A stretch of DNA of 64,000 nucleotides, from NCBI GenBank assembly GCA_905183005.1, contig CAJJDO010000084.1:186001-250000 (forward strand). Direction: 5' to 3'. The stretch's first letter is position 1. The number at the start of each line of letters is the position of its first letter. Under the pieces are notes generated by a model. It did no database searches. It saw nothing but the letters and a program-made list of their open reading frames with translations, and had not been told where the DNA came from. A program made the position numbers and the translations under genes. This DNA is from Paramecium pentaurelia (lineage: Eukaryota > Ciliophora > Oligohymenophorea > Peniculida > Parameciidae). Shown piece by piece: positions 1 through 10,769 of the stretch.

Positions 1-391
1 AATTAAAAAACTGAAAAATGTATAAAATAATACTCATCTCCCTAAGCCAAATAAGCCCATCTTTTTCCAATCCCAGATAATTATCCAAATTTGCATTTTT
101 CTACTTCCATTTATTATATTTGATGTTTTGAATCATCTTTGCAATTCTTACAAATTCTATGAGGAGTTTTTAAATCATGAGATGGAATGATTGCCTTATC
201 AGGACCACAATTGTAACATACATATCTAAGACATCTTTTACATTGATGTTATTTGTGTTTCCTTTGATATTTTTTTAAACTATTTAATACCAATCAAAAG
301 TTTAATAGCATAATTCACATACTTCATTTTTATTAGTTGAACTTCCAACAAATGTTCTATAAGTAAATTTAGAACCAAACTTTTCTAACAT
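1..391 (-). CDS. FYVE-like zinc-finger protein, partial (runs off left edge)
   Basis: The start ATG is at 391 and the reading frame is still open at base 1, so the C-terminus is missing. The translation contains CELC near residue 28, then a basic KHKQHQCKRC stretch, CYNC and CKNC, matching the C-x2-C ... (R)xHHCRxC ... CxxC spacing of FYVE-type fingers. Such fingers bind PI3P on endosomes; that function is family knowledge. The first CxxC and the basic motif are in different frames, separated by an A7 run on the coding strand (270-276). One extra A would join them as DWYQIVQKKYQRKHKQ. This looks like a single-base slip, either a sequence error or a real break. Confidence 0.6.
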
Positions 392-483
392 TGATATATT
401 AATAAATCAATAATTAAGAAACATAATTTCATAAAAATACAATTTAGAGATTATATTTTGAATAATATAAATATTTTTATTTA

Positions 484-2253
484 ATGTCTTAAGATTAAGC
501 TTATGATTAAGGATTATCAGGATAATCCTCACAATCACCTTCTCATTAATAGAATTAGAAAAGAATGAATTAATTTTCTATTGATTTTTTTATTGAAAAG
601 AGATTTATCACTTAAGATGATTTGAAACCAATTTTGGAAGAAGTTAGAGTAAACAATTCAACTATAATATATTAGTCATAATATAATGTTGAATCAATCA
701 AATTGAATCCTTAGAATCAAATTCCAGCTTTGGAAGGAACAGCATTTTCTATAATTGATCATGATGAAAATAAATTAAATGCAAGATGTGATGCAGTCAA
801 TAAAATTCTTTAAATAATAGAACAAAGAAGTAAACAAATCCTAGAAGTAATTATGTTGATCCCAGAAGGTAATAACAATAAATAACCTAGGGACTGTCTC
901 ATATGTAATTGGAACTTAGGGAAAATAAATAGAAAACATTAAATTAGAGACTAAAGCTCATCTAGTAATTAATTAACCAATCTATGAATTTTAATTAAGA
1001 ACAGTGACAATTATTGGTAAATATAAGTTCAATATTAATAATAGGTGATTCTTCTCGTATTTTTAATGCTATTAAATTAATCATAAAATAATTGCAGGAA
1101 AGAGGAATTTCAAATGAAGATTATGCTAAAAAAGCTGAACCTTTAGATCCAAGAAGAGTCATTACAAAAGTATTTTTAATTAATATTAGAGGCCAAATTT
1201 GCTTTTTTAACTATGATAATAGAATATATATTAAAAAATAGAGAATTAGAGAAAAAGTATTCTGTCAGATTAAAGGGAAAAGCTATTAATGATATAAAAA
1301 TAAAAGTATAAAAATCAAAGGTTATTTAGAAAAATAAATTAAAAAAAGATGAAGGAATATTATAAATTGATGGAACATTATTTAATGTTTAAGAAGCAAT
1401 TTAAAATATAATAAAGAAAGTGACTTAGTAATTCAAGAAGAATGAATTTGATATAAGAATAGTTATGCCTTCCAATTTTGCATCTAAATTAATTGGAGCA
1501 AGTAAATAATCAATTTATAATATAAAATAGAAGGATGTTAGATTAAAGAATTAGCCAATAAAGCTAGAGGTGCTTAAATAAAGGTGCTTTCAGATAGGGA
1601 TGACACAGATGTTGGTTAAGGTTAGAATCCTAAAGAATTTTAGATTGTTTGGTATAAGTGACAGGATCAATGGAAAATAAATAGGAAGCAACAATTTTGA
1701 TATTGGAATAGATTGAATGTTTTAAAAATGGAGGACCTGTATATAAATAATTAATAAGATCCTTGAAAGTGGAAAGTACATAAATGAAAACTTTGCATAA
1801 TAATACAAAAACTCAGTGCAGGTCTAAGATATGAAGCAAAAGAGGTTTGTGTGGAATAATTAAATAGGTAGAAAATAGTCATCTTCCTCGCGTTCAGATA
1901 GAAGACAGAGATCAAGATCATCAAATAAAAGATAAAAATATATTAGAAGATCTAGATCATCTAGGTACTTATAAATTATAACTAAGTTCCCATAAACGCA
2001 AGTCAAAATAATAATTACTTAAGACAAAAATAGTTGTCAAGTAATAGCTAATTGAAATGATGCATAAATAATTAATTCGATTTTGCTAGGATTTTAATGT
2101 GAATATTCAGACTTTCCCTTCTGTATATATTAAAGTACAATTAAATAGGATGAAGGAAACGAAACTATTGTTAAGATAAATGGAGATGTTAAAGGGAGTA
2201 TAGCAGTGATATAATATATATTAAGCGAGTAATGTAAATTATACAAGAGATGA
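484..2253 (+). CDS. Multi-KH-domain RNA-binding protein with an RS-rich linker
   Basis: The start ATG is at 484. After removal of micro-introns (22 nt at the GGTAATAAC site near 869, 28 nt near 1018, 29 nt near 1501 and a GTT-type intron near 1616) the protein shows repeated KH cores: SYVIGTQGKQIENIK near residue 130, LIGAKGCQIKELANKARGAQ, and a C-terminal copy ending EMMHKQLIRF...VKINGDVKGSIAVIQYIL. The GxxG loops (GTQG, GAKG) are the RNA-contact loops of KH folds. Before the last KH lies an SR/RS-rich segment (about 1870-1970). Nova/PCBP-like or FUBP-like proteins are the nearest known type, so a role in RNA binding or splicing is inferred. Two one-base slips, at A-runs 1166-1169 and 2026-2030, interrupt the frame. 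Confidence 0.75.
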
Positions 2254-2299
2254 AAATAAAAATAAAAAATACAATATTCTCATCATATAATTTATCTTA

Positions 2300-2611
2300 T
2301 CATCTGATTTTCTATAATTCTTTGTTCATTTATTGATGGATGCAAATTTTAGTATTAATTTCAAATAATACTATATCATTAAAGTATACAACAGTAAAAT
2401 GATTATATTCCAAAATTATAATCATTTGTTCATCTAAAATTAATCCCTTTATTTAATTGAGATATTGCTATTCAAATACAATTCTTAATATTCAAACTTA
2501 TTTTAGAATTCAGAATTATAATTATTAATATAAATTTTATATTAATTATTTAATTTAATAATACGTAATTGTTCTTATTATGTTAATGTAATAATCAGTT
2601 GATTTTGTCAT
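2300..2611 (-). CDS. Possible small gene of unknown function
   Basis: The minus strand between the KH gene and the carrier gene holds an open stretch that reads LDEQMIIILEYNHFTVVYF and on to a TGA at 2300. Its amino-acid mix looks protein-like rather than random AT-rich translation. An ATG at 2611 begins MTKSTDYYINIIRT, but TGAs interrupt the frame between the two parts and I could not find an intron that removes them. It could be a gene with an unusual intron, a broken gene or chance. I recognise no family. Confidence 0.25.
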
Positions 2612-2721
2612 ATATTTATTTATAGAAATTAGTAATATGATTTATAAGATTAATTAATAGTGACGTATGAAATGCTGCTATTACTTAAATTGATTGTCGA
2701 ATTAATACTTTTAAAAATTAA

Positions 2722-3735
2722 ATGTCTGATTTTATTTAATGGACATATGAAAATAGACTACAAATCTCTATTGACTTAGCAGCTGGTTCACTTAGTGGAA
2801 TGTATTTGATAATTAATTACTCTAAATAGAGCAAATTGTATATCAAGTCATCCATTAGACACTGTTAAAGTTAGGATGCAAATGTCTAATGACGGAGTAC
2901 TTTCAACTTTAAATAAAATTTAAAAAAATGAAGGAACAAAGGGTTTCTATAAAGGAATGTCATTTCCTATACTTTCAATACCTATTACAAATGCAATTGT
3001 ATTTTCTGTCTATGAATTTTGGAGATCATTTTTTATAGGAAATTCGAACAAATAACTAACATATTTTTAAACGTAACTTTTTTTGAGATAATTAATAGTG
3101 CCTTTTGTGGAAGTATTGCAGGTAGTTCAGCAGCTTTTTTTTCATGTCCAATAGAATTAACAAAATGCAAATTGTAGATGTAATCGACTGAAAAAATATA
3201 TAAAAATCCTATAGACTGCATACAATAAGTAAGTTATTTTATGACTTATATTATAGATATATAAAAAGGAGGGTTTTAAATCTTTGTTTCGTGGAATGTG
3301 TGCTACTCAATAAAGAGAAATACTTGGTTATTCGGCTTAATTTGCTGTGTATGAATTGATTAAAGATTTCTTTTGTGGTTTTTCATAAAAAGCAGAACCA
3401 TCGACAGCAAATCTTTTAATTTCAGGAGGATTAGCTGGAGTCTCATGTTGGACAATAGGATATCCTTAAGATGTATTTATAGCTATTAATAAATTTAGAC
3501 TATTAAAACAATTTTATAATGTTAAAAACCAACAGATTAAGGAATTTATAAAGTTAGATTTTATGATGGGGGTTTCTTAGATTGTTTAAGAAAAAAAATA
3601 ATCTCAGAAGGAATAGGATCAATTTGGAAAGGATACTCTGTTTGTATTTTCAGATCATTCTATGCCAATGCTATAGGATTCTATGCATACGAATTAGCAA
3701 AAGAAAATATTACTTCGTACTATTAATAATATTGA
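2722..3735 (+). CDS. Mitochondrial carrier family (SLC25) transporter
   Basis: Four introns (28, 26, 28 and 26 nt) splice to a 301-residue protein, the normal size of the family. Three repeats each carry the carrier signature P-x-[DE]-x-x-[KR]: HPLDTVKVRMQ near residue 40, CPIELTKCKLQ in the middle and YPQDTIKTILQ in the third repeat. Each is followed by the expected GxxGFYKG-like element (GTKGFYKGMSF, GFKSLFRGM, GSIWKGYSVCIFR). It is an inner-membrane solute exchanger. The third-repeat residues do not let me pick a substrate, though the overall style resembles the carnitine/ornithine branch. The frame is clean from ATG to TGA. Confidence 0.92.
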
Positions 3736-3792
3736 TATCTGTGAATAAATTCATTGTTTATATTATACTCAATTCAAAAGAAAGATATGAAT

Positions 3793-4032
3793 TCAGTTAA
3801 CAAAAACCTTGTCCTAGTCTATATCATCAAGTTTCTCTTTGGATTTATTCAATCTCCTTTGTATTATTGGATTTTTCGATATTTAATAAGAAACCTTTCC
3901 TTTTCTAATTTCGTTAAATTCTACTAATGAGCCTACACTCTTTAAGTATTGTTCAAAATTGTCATTAGTTGTTTTAGTACTATTTATTGAGGTAGATTAG
4001 GATAATTTTTTCTTATTTATCGAACATCCCAT
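3793..4032 (-). CDS. Small protein with an N-terminal MGCS acylation signal, unknown function
   Basis: A 79-residue intronless ORF on the minus strand. It starts MGCSINKKKLSQ, where Gly2 and Cys3 are a textbook context for N-myristoylation plus palmitoylation and so suggest membrane attachment (inference). The remainder is hydrophilic, with charged Lys/Asp/Glu segments and no recognisable domain. It faces the mitochondrial carrier tail to tail, with 57 bp between the two TGAs. Confidence rests on the clean frame and the plausible lipidation motif, not on homology. Confidence 0.55.
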
Positions 4033-4309
4033 TATTTTAATATTAAGTATGTAATTTAATTTCAAACATTCTTTGATTAATAACATAAAAACATTTATTT
4101 CGTTTCAATTATAATTAATTTAATCATTAATTTTAATTATCAGCTCTTAAGTCATTTAATATTGAAAAATAAAAAAAGTGTACAAATAAAATTATGTATA
4201 TATTTTATTTTAATTATAATTATATTAACTTAAATAGTATTATGTTTAAAATGATGGAAAAGGTAAGGAAATTGTAAAATAAAGCCAAAATTGATTTTAT
4301 TCATATTAT

Positions 4310-5665
4310 TCATTCAAAGGTAGGATCATAAAACAGAACTGTAGGCAATTTAGGTGCTTAAGAACAGTTCTGATAATATTTGATTTATAATAAGAATTCA
4401 GTAAATGGATTTATTAGATCTTTATATAATCTATAACTAATATGGTCCATATCATCAGCTAAATGCATAATACATTAACTTGACTAACAATTTTCTAATT
4501 TAATATATAAAAAATACTGTATAACTCTTGTGCTTAAGTATATGGAATAATGTTGTCTGCTTTACCATGTAAAATAAATGTAGGTATATTAACTTTTTTA
4601 ATTTAATCTAAATTATCAAATCGCTATCTGATAAGATATTAGGCCCATGAGCCAACATAATCTCTGACAGCAGCTTTTAATGAAGTAAATGGTGACATCA
4701 AAGCTAGACAGGCTGGTCTGTATTTACTAGCAAGATAGGTTGCAGGTCCACTACCTATACTCCTACCAAAAATAATGATACGATTTTCATTATAACCTAA
4801 TCTTTTGGTAAGATAATTGTAAACATATTCAGCATCTTACAAAATGAATTCAGCATTAGGCTATTCATTTTTGTATTTACCATAGCCAGGATATTCCATA
4901 GCTATGACTGATACCTAAGATTAAATATAAATAAGTACTTGTAAGTTGTCTCTGAGATGAATAAGAAACTTATATGATTATGTTATATCTTCACAATTGG
5001 CATGGAAATACATTAAAATATTGGGAGAATGATTTTTTGAATCTACATACATACATGGAATGTGTCCAAAAATATGATGTGATTCTCTAGAATTAGATCT
5101 TTTTAGGATGGGTTCTTCTTCTATAAATTTTTCTTTCTTTTTATCCATTAATTCTATAGGTAATTTTATAAGAGGTTGACTAAAACAGATACTTTTTTCA
5201 ATTTTAGATTTTTTGATTGGATAAAAATTAGAAGACATCCTACATAATTAAGGCTTTTTAGTAGTAATTTAAATGGATTGCATATTTAATTTTTACAATT
5301 TAGATGAAACATCAGGACTTCCCTCATTAGAATCAAATGAAGGTGAATTAATTTCACTAGTTTATCTTTTTCTCTACCTTTAAGTGAGAGGTTTGCATGG
5401 AAAATTAGGAATAGGTTATAATTGAGATTCACTATAAGATGTAAATAAATAATGATTACGTAGGTTCTTCATTAAAGAAATGCTCATCTTCAAATTCTAA
5501 TTCACTCTACTTAAAGTACATTCCTCTTTTTTTGGTTGTTCTTGGTACGTAATTTTAAAAGGTTGGATAAAGTTTTTTGTATTTAGGAATCCATAATATT
5601 TATCCTTGTTCATGATCATTGGATATTTGTTTTGGAGCAGGGAAAAATATGAAGTCTAGGTCCAT
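4310..5665 (-). CDS. ABHD17-like serine hydrolase with a long N-terminal extension
   Basis: Three introns (28, 24 and 23 nt) give 426 residues. The C-terminal 280 residues form an alpha/beta hydrolase: oxyanion region YFHANCEDI, AMEYPGYGKY, nucleophile elbow FGRSIGSGPATYLA (Ser of GRSIG), acid HGKADNIIPY and catalytic His in LADDMDHISY. This pattern is that of ABHD17/FAM108 depalmitoylases, so protein depalmitoylation is the likely role. The first 140 residues (from MDLDFIFFPAPK) are hydrophilic and in frame with the hydrolase through CRMSSNFYP. An internal ATG at 5238 is an alternative start, but the upstream frame has no TGA and holds a well-formed intron, so I prefer 5665. Confidence 0.85.
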
Positions 5666-5790
5666 TAATTATTATTATTGTAATTAATGAATAAAGAGAG
5701 TGAGAAATTATTAAATGAAAAAGGAGCAACCAAATAATTACAAAAGATAATTGGAGTAATAGCATAATTCATTATTATAAGTCTAGGGCT

Positions 5791-6344
5791 ATGCCAAATT
5801 ATATAATGTTTGATGGTGAAGGCAATTATGGAAGAAAATAACTGTAAGGTAATTTCCAAAAACGAAGTCATAGATCACAAAAATTTGAAAGTTTAAATAA
5901 ATTTACAATGGAAAGAAGAGGACAATATTGAAGAATAGAATAAGAATTATGAAACTGAAAATAAGCAAATCTTACCTAAAATTTTGAATTTAAAAGTTAT
6001 TTTTATGTGTTATATTATAAGAAGTCCTAGGATGTTGAGCCAATGAAGGTAGCAATCAGTTTAGGTAGTATTATATTTTTAGAATTTAAGAACATCATAA
6101 GAGATTTGGTAAATATAGTATTAGATATTTACAAAAAACTAATCCTTTTGGAAGTAAGGATGCTATGGAAGGTGATAAATTTGAAGTAAGTTCAGCGAGA
6201 TATGGCAAATTCTATACAAATGAGAGCGACCATAAAAATTTATTACGAGAATTTGATAATAAATACTGCGTCATCCCAGTCTAATAACCTATATTAAAGT
6301 ATCATAGTTTGAAATCATCATTATTCAATAATAAAAATTAATGA
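5791..6344 (+). CDS. Uncharacterised protein overlapping the ATP12 start
   Basis: Starting at ATG 5791 and splicing three introns (25, 26 and 26 nt, the last two ending AAG) gives 158 residues with no TGA: MPNYIMFDGEGNYGRKQL at the start, then a Glu/Lys/Gln-rich stretch, VAISLEHHKRFGKYSIRYL and LLREFDNKYCVIPV. No known domain is recognised. Its TGA (6342-6344) overlaps the ATG of the following ATP12 gene (6341), which is unusual spacing for two separate eukaryotic genes on the same strand. The alternative is that this is misread upstream transcript of the next gene, but I found no intron joining the two frames. Confidence 0.55.
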
Positions 6345-7195
6345 GAGGATTTATAATACGCTTTGCATTTGCTGAATAAGTCTCCATCCAATCTCAGACT
6401 TATTTAAAAAGATCATACAAGGAAGCTACTGTAGAAATGGCCACAAATCCAATCAATCCATATCACCAATGGTTTATCAAAGTAATCTTAAATTTTATAT
6501 TTTTAGCTTGATGGAAAAAGTATAAAGACTCATCAACGTAACATATTGGCAGTTCCTTCTCCATAATTAGCTGCCTGCATTGCTTCAGAATTCAATCGTC
6601 AAAAAGAATACTTAAGTTTCAAACAAATGCCACTTTTAATGCTTGCCAGAAATGCTATTGATTTAGATTACGATGCAACCAATAGAGAATACATTGAAAA
6701 AACTATTATAGGTCATTTAGAAAAAGATGTTGTTTTGCATCGTAAAAACCAAAAATCATAACTTCTATAAATTCAGTAACAATAATTGGATCCCCAATTA
6801 AAACTATTCAATTCTAAATTTGGAATGGATATTTAATCTAATGATGGTGTACAAATTGGATCATTAAGCTAATAAAATATAGTGAAAATTGAATCCTTAA
6901 TCAGAGGATTAAATAATTGGTAATTAGTAAGTCTCAGTTCTTAAGCAGGTATAAAATTAATATAATTTTATTAGATAGTCTAAAATCATGTATATTGGCA
7001 ATTCAACTATCCTATGGTTAAGTTGATTTGGATAAAGCTTTGTCTCTATGTGATATTGAAAATTAATTTAATAAGAAAATCATTGAAAATGAAAATCCAT
7101 AAGAATCAGATAGTGAAGATAACTTAATTTCCATTAATGTAAAAGCTGCACAACTATTCTCATCGCTAATTTATTCCTAAAGTATCCTCTATTGA
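6341..7195 (+). CDS. ATP12: ATP12-type mitochondrial F1-ATPase assembly factor
   Basis: Two introns (25 and 26 nt) give 267 residues. The N-terminus MRGFIIRFAFAEQ is hydrophobic and basic like a mitochondrial presequence. Family landmarks are in order: WFIKLDGKSIKTHQRNILA, SPQLAACIASEFNRQ, MPLLMLARNAIDLDY, a long helical middle, and the C-terminal LKSCILAIQLSYGQVDLDKA followed by LSLCDIENQF, which fits the conserved ATP12 core. ATP12 chaperones the alpha subunit of F1 in the matrix. The C-terminal part is slightly extended with an acidic NPQESDSEDN loop. It directly follows the unknown gene with a four-base stop/start overlap. Confidence 0.88.
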
Positions 7196-7283
7196 TATTT
7201 TGTTTATTGTATTTTATTGTATATAGAATGAATTAATTACATTAAAATTTATAAATACACAAATAAATGTCAACTTATATTAA

Positions 7284-8035
7284 TCATGACTTAAAGGCTT
7301 TCGGCTAAAATGTAGATATAGATTGTGAAACTCTTGTCAATATTTCTGTATGTGTCTTACGATCTGCTCTTGCTATTGGAGATGGACCAGGAACTTATTT
7401 AAGTGGAAGACTTTTCCTTAAATCTACTTTAGGCTAAGGTTTATATTAAGGATCCCTCTAAATATCAAAAGGTGTAAGTTCTGGTCCTAAATTGCTTGTT
7501 ATACATCCATGTAACATTCTAAATTCATAATATTTTATTACATTTCATAATCAAGTAATTAAAGTAGAAATCCTGGATTTGGTCTTACATATGGTCTTTT
7601 TTATTTTAGATATCTTAGAGCTTGTTCTACAGTATATTGATAACTTTTCATTAAATAGGCTAAAACTAGAGTAGCTGATCTTGAGATGCCAGCTGCACAA
7701 TGAACAAGAACATTTTATTGAGATTTCAATGCTTTTTCGATGAAGAGGAAAGATCTTTCGAAAACATTACTGATTTAAGAATTCATATTGTCATGAATAT
7801 CTAAATAAATTTATTTATATTTTGGACCAACCATGATTTCTAAATTTTAATATATATTACTTTCTTCTGTACAAATTGATAATACACAATTTACGTTATT
7901 GGATTCCAAAATTTATTAATTATGCAAACAATCTAAATTTCCAAGAAATAATTTCCCTCTATCTTTTTCTGATAATACCAAACTAATTGGTTACTCTCCA
8001 GGTAAAGTGTATTTCAACATATGGAAACCCTTCAT
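7284..8035 (-). CDS. Dual-specificity protein phosphatase
   Basis: One 23-nt intron gives 242 residues. The catalytic loop VLVHCAAGISRSATLVLAYL (about residues 120-140) has the HCxxGxxR cysteine-phosphatase signature with the following S-[AT] of DSPs, then LRYLKQKRPYVRPNPGF, the typical alpha-helix plus P-N-x-GF segment. The general-acid Asp is likely in IYLDIHDNM. The N-terminal part contains the LFLGNLDCL beta strand expected at the start of the domain. A Lys/Pro-rich tail of about 60 residues follows. It probably removes phosphate from Ser/Thr and Tyr on signalling proteins; the substrate is unknown. It lies tail to tail with ATP12, 88 bp apart. Confidence 0.9.
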
Positions 8036-8157
8036 TATAAATAAAAATTATTTAATAATTTGAATGTATTAACATAATAATATATAATATATTTTAATAT
8101 TGATAATATAATAAAGAAAGGAATGAGTTAAAATATATTATCTTTTTATTTTTTAAA

Positions 8158-8558
8158 TCAACTTTGACGGTCTTATAAGTCTTTTTAGATGCAATAGCAC
8201 AAACCTAATTGTTCACATATGACACCTTCACAATTCAATACTAATCCCTTACAACATGGACAATCTTTATATTTTTCGAATAAATCCATCATCTAATCAG
8301 GGTCTTCAGGATCTATATCAATTAATAGCTAATTATATAATAATAATACAATACATCTTTTTGTTTTTGAAGGACTTCATTTTAATATTTTTCAATATCT
8401 TCATTAGTGAGCTCTTTTGGTATCTATTAAGTTTCTGGTTTATTGCAATATGGACAACTTTAAATGCCATGTAGATGATAAAAATTGAGTTTGTATTCAA
8501 TGCAATCAGGAGATGGCTTAATTTGAGCTTATTACTAAATTTCTTCTTATTATGACAT
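8158..8558 (-). CDS. Small cysteine-rich protein with two CPxC motifs
   Basis: One 26-nt intron gives 124 residues. Two knuckles are visible, SCPYCNKPE near residue 38 and DCPCCKGLV near residue 92, with further cysteines in NCEGVICEQ and LCYC toward the end, so a structural zinc site is likely. The middle is a charged helix. No family is recognised. Its start faces the nucleoplasmin-like gene head to head with only 12 bp between the two ATGs, so they probably share a bidirectional promoter or have overlapping 5' ends. Confidence 0.6.
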
Positions 8559-8570
8559 TAAATTAAATAA

Positions 8571-9044
8571 ATGATAAAAAGAACATTTTTTGGTTTGTAA
8601 TTAAGAGACAAACAGAAATTTACTTATAAAGAAGAAAATGGTTTGCTTTGTTATACATTTACTTAAATAGTATTAGTTGGTAAAGGTGAAGCAAAGATTT
8701 ATGGACTTTCTAGTAATAAAAAGATTTTAATTGCATCTTTGAATGGAAAACAAAACTAATGTAAAACAAAATTTATTATGGATGAAAATAACTTTACTCA
8801 TTTAATATGTATTGGAGATGAGTAAATTTCTGTAAATGTGTTAGGATATGAATTAAATAAATAGGTATAGGAATAATAGGAAAATAATTAACAAGAAAAT
8901 TTGGTTTTTAAAGATGAATTTAGAGCATTATAACCAGTAGAAGAAAGAGAATTAGACTCAGATGAATTTGAAACACTTACTAAGAAGGAATAGAAAGAAT
9001 ATAAAAAAATATAAAAGTAAAAAAAAAAATATGAAAAATAATGA
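8571..9044 (+). CDS. Nucleoplasmin-like domain protein
   Basis: An intronless 157-residue protein. It starts MIKRTFFGLQLRDKQKFTY and continues with FTQIVLVGKGEAKIYGL, KKILIASLNGKQNQCKTKF, DENNFTHLICIGDEQISV and NVLGYEL. This order of beta strands ending in a GYE element matches the nucleoplasmin-like (NPL) domain of plant HD2 and FKBP39-type proteins (family knowledge; the match is by eye). An acidic/Gln-rich segment and a basic KKEQKEYKKIQKQKKK tail follow, as in histone chaperones. A nuclear histone-binding role is inferred. The sequence is divergent enough that a profile search is needed. Confidence 0.55.
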
Positions 9045-9098
9045 GTAATAGTGTTATGTTGTGATATATTAAAATTATTAGTTAAATATTTTCTTAAA

Positions 9099-10699
9099 AT
9101 GTTCAAATCAATCTAAAAATGGAGAATGAGAAATTAGCTGAAGCTCTACTTTTTACTTTTATCTATATTCTCAACATTATTGATTGGAATTATTCTAGTC
9201 GTCACTTAGAATATTGTATATTAAGAGTTAGTTTAGATTACATAGCAAATATCAACTAAAATGACAGAAAATGAAATATCAAATTAATTTGAAGGTCAAA
9301 TGCATTTGTTTTTTGATGTTATTAATAAAAGTACTATATCATTAAATCTAAGATTATCGTGCTCTTGATAAAATTGCTAATTTATTTACATTTGTACAAT
9401 TAGAATTGAGTTTAATTAGCTCTAAAAGTGACTAATGTCCAGTAAACTAAACTAGGAATTATAGGAAATCAAATATTTGCTATAATATTTTGAATTTATA
9501 GAGTGGATAATAATTGAATTAAATGTAATCAAAAAACCTATTCTACTATTTCAAACATTAGAGTTTATTATAGGAACTGTTATTACTTTTTGATCCTGAA
9601 TAATTTATTATAGGAAATTGGTCAATAGGATATAGTAAAGAATTTTATTTTTCAGCCTACTAATCTATAGGCTATTATTCTACATTTAATATTGCCTCTA
9701 GACCATTTTACATAAATCATATCAATAAAGCAAATTAATCAGATTATATATTTAGTGATGTGTTTTTTAACTTTGAAAAGGAATATAAAGTCACAATTTC
9801 AAAAAATCTTACTACTGATGTAGATGATGGAATTGTGGCGACGTAATTTGAATTTAAAATAATTAAAAAATTTTTTTAAGAAAATTTTTTGATTCTAAAT
9901 CAAGATGGATTAATATTGGTTGGAAATGTGTAAATGCATTTTTAACCAAACAATACTAATGTTTATTTTTTTAATTAAAGTCTAACTGGTTTTGATGAGA
10001 ATGATTGGAAGTCTGTGAAGATTTATATGGATTAAAGTATTTTAGATTCTAATTGCACAACAAAAAATTCTTTATATTTATGTAGATATAATAAAATTAC
10101 ATCAATGAATGTAATGATATTTGCAAAATTTTTATAGTTTTCCAATTTAATATTAATAATGTAAATAAGTGTTTATTTTAAGATTAAAGAATGTAGAATA
10201 AGATAATGATTTAGAAAATTAATTAATTTGGATAGAGGATCAAAAGAATCTATAAATCACAAAATTATTAATATATCAATTATCAGCTGCTTTTGGCACT
10301 AGTTTAATTGCAATTTTAATAGTGAGATACATTTGTAGATACATGACATATTTAGAGAGATTGGCTAATTCACATTTTTAAAATAAACCTGTAGATTTTT
10401 AGGTATATTCATTTTTAAGAGAAATAAAATAACATTAAAAATCAAGCTCAAAAAATATAACATTAAATCTATCAGATTCTTATTACAAATTAATATCATA
10501 ATTAACAGCAAGACCATTTATAAAGAATGAAGAATGTAAGAATTTTGAATCTTTTCAATTTCCAAACTATAAAAAAAAGTTTAATCTATCCAAATGGAAG
10601 ACTTCTATTTTACAATTAAATAATAAGAATGAGAGAATTAAATCAAGTTACAAGGCTCTAATATTGAATCTGTTAAGATAATCATATTAATCTAGTTGA
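9099..10699 (+). CDS. Two-TM protein with a large lumenal/extracellular domain
   Basis: Two 22-nt introns give 518 residues. A strongly hydrophobic segment follows a short basic N-terminus (LYFLLLSIFSTLLIGIILVV, about residues 17-36). A second lies near residue 390 (YQLSAAFGTSLIAILIVRYI). The 330 residues between them would face outside, and about 120 basic residues follow inside. This topology is that of Cache/sensor-type membrane proteins, but I see no HAMP, kinase or cyclase motif after the second helix. No family can be named. The reading frame is clear and long, so the gene itself is well supported. Confidence 0.7.
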
Positions 10700-10769
10700 T
10701 ATAATATAATTCCTATTGTTCTCTTTATTTAAATTTAATTAATAATCCACGTATATTAAATTAATTAAA

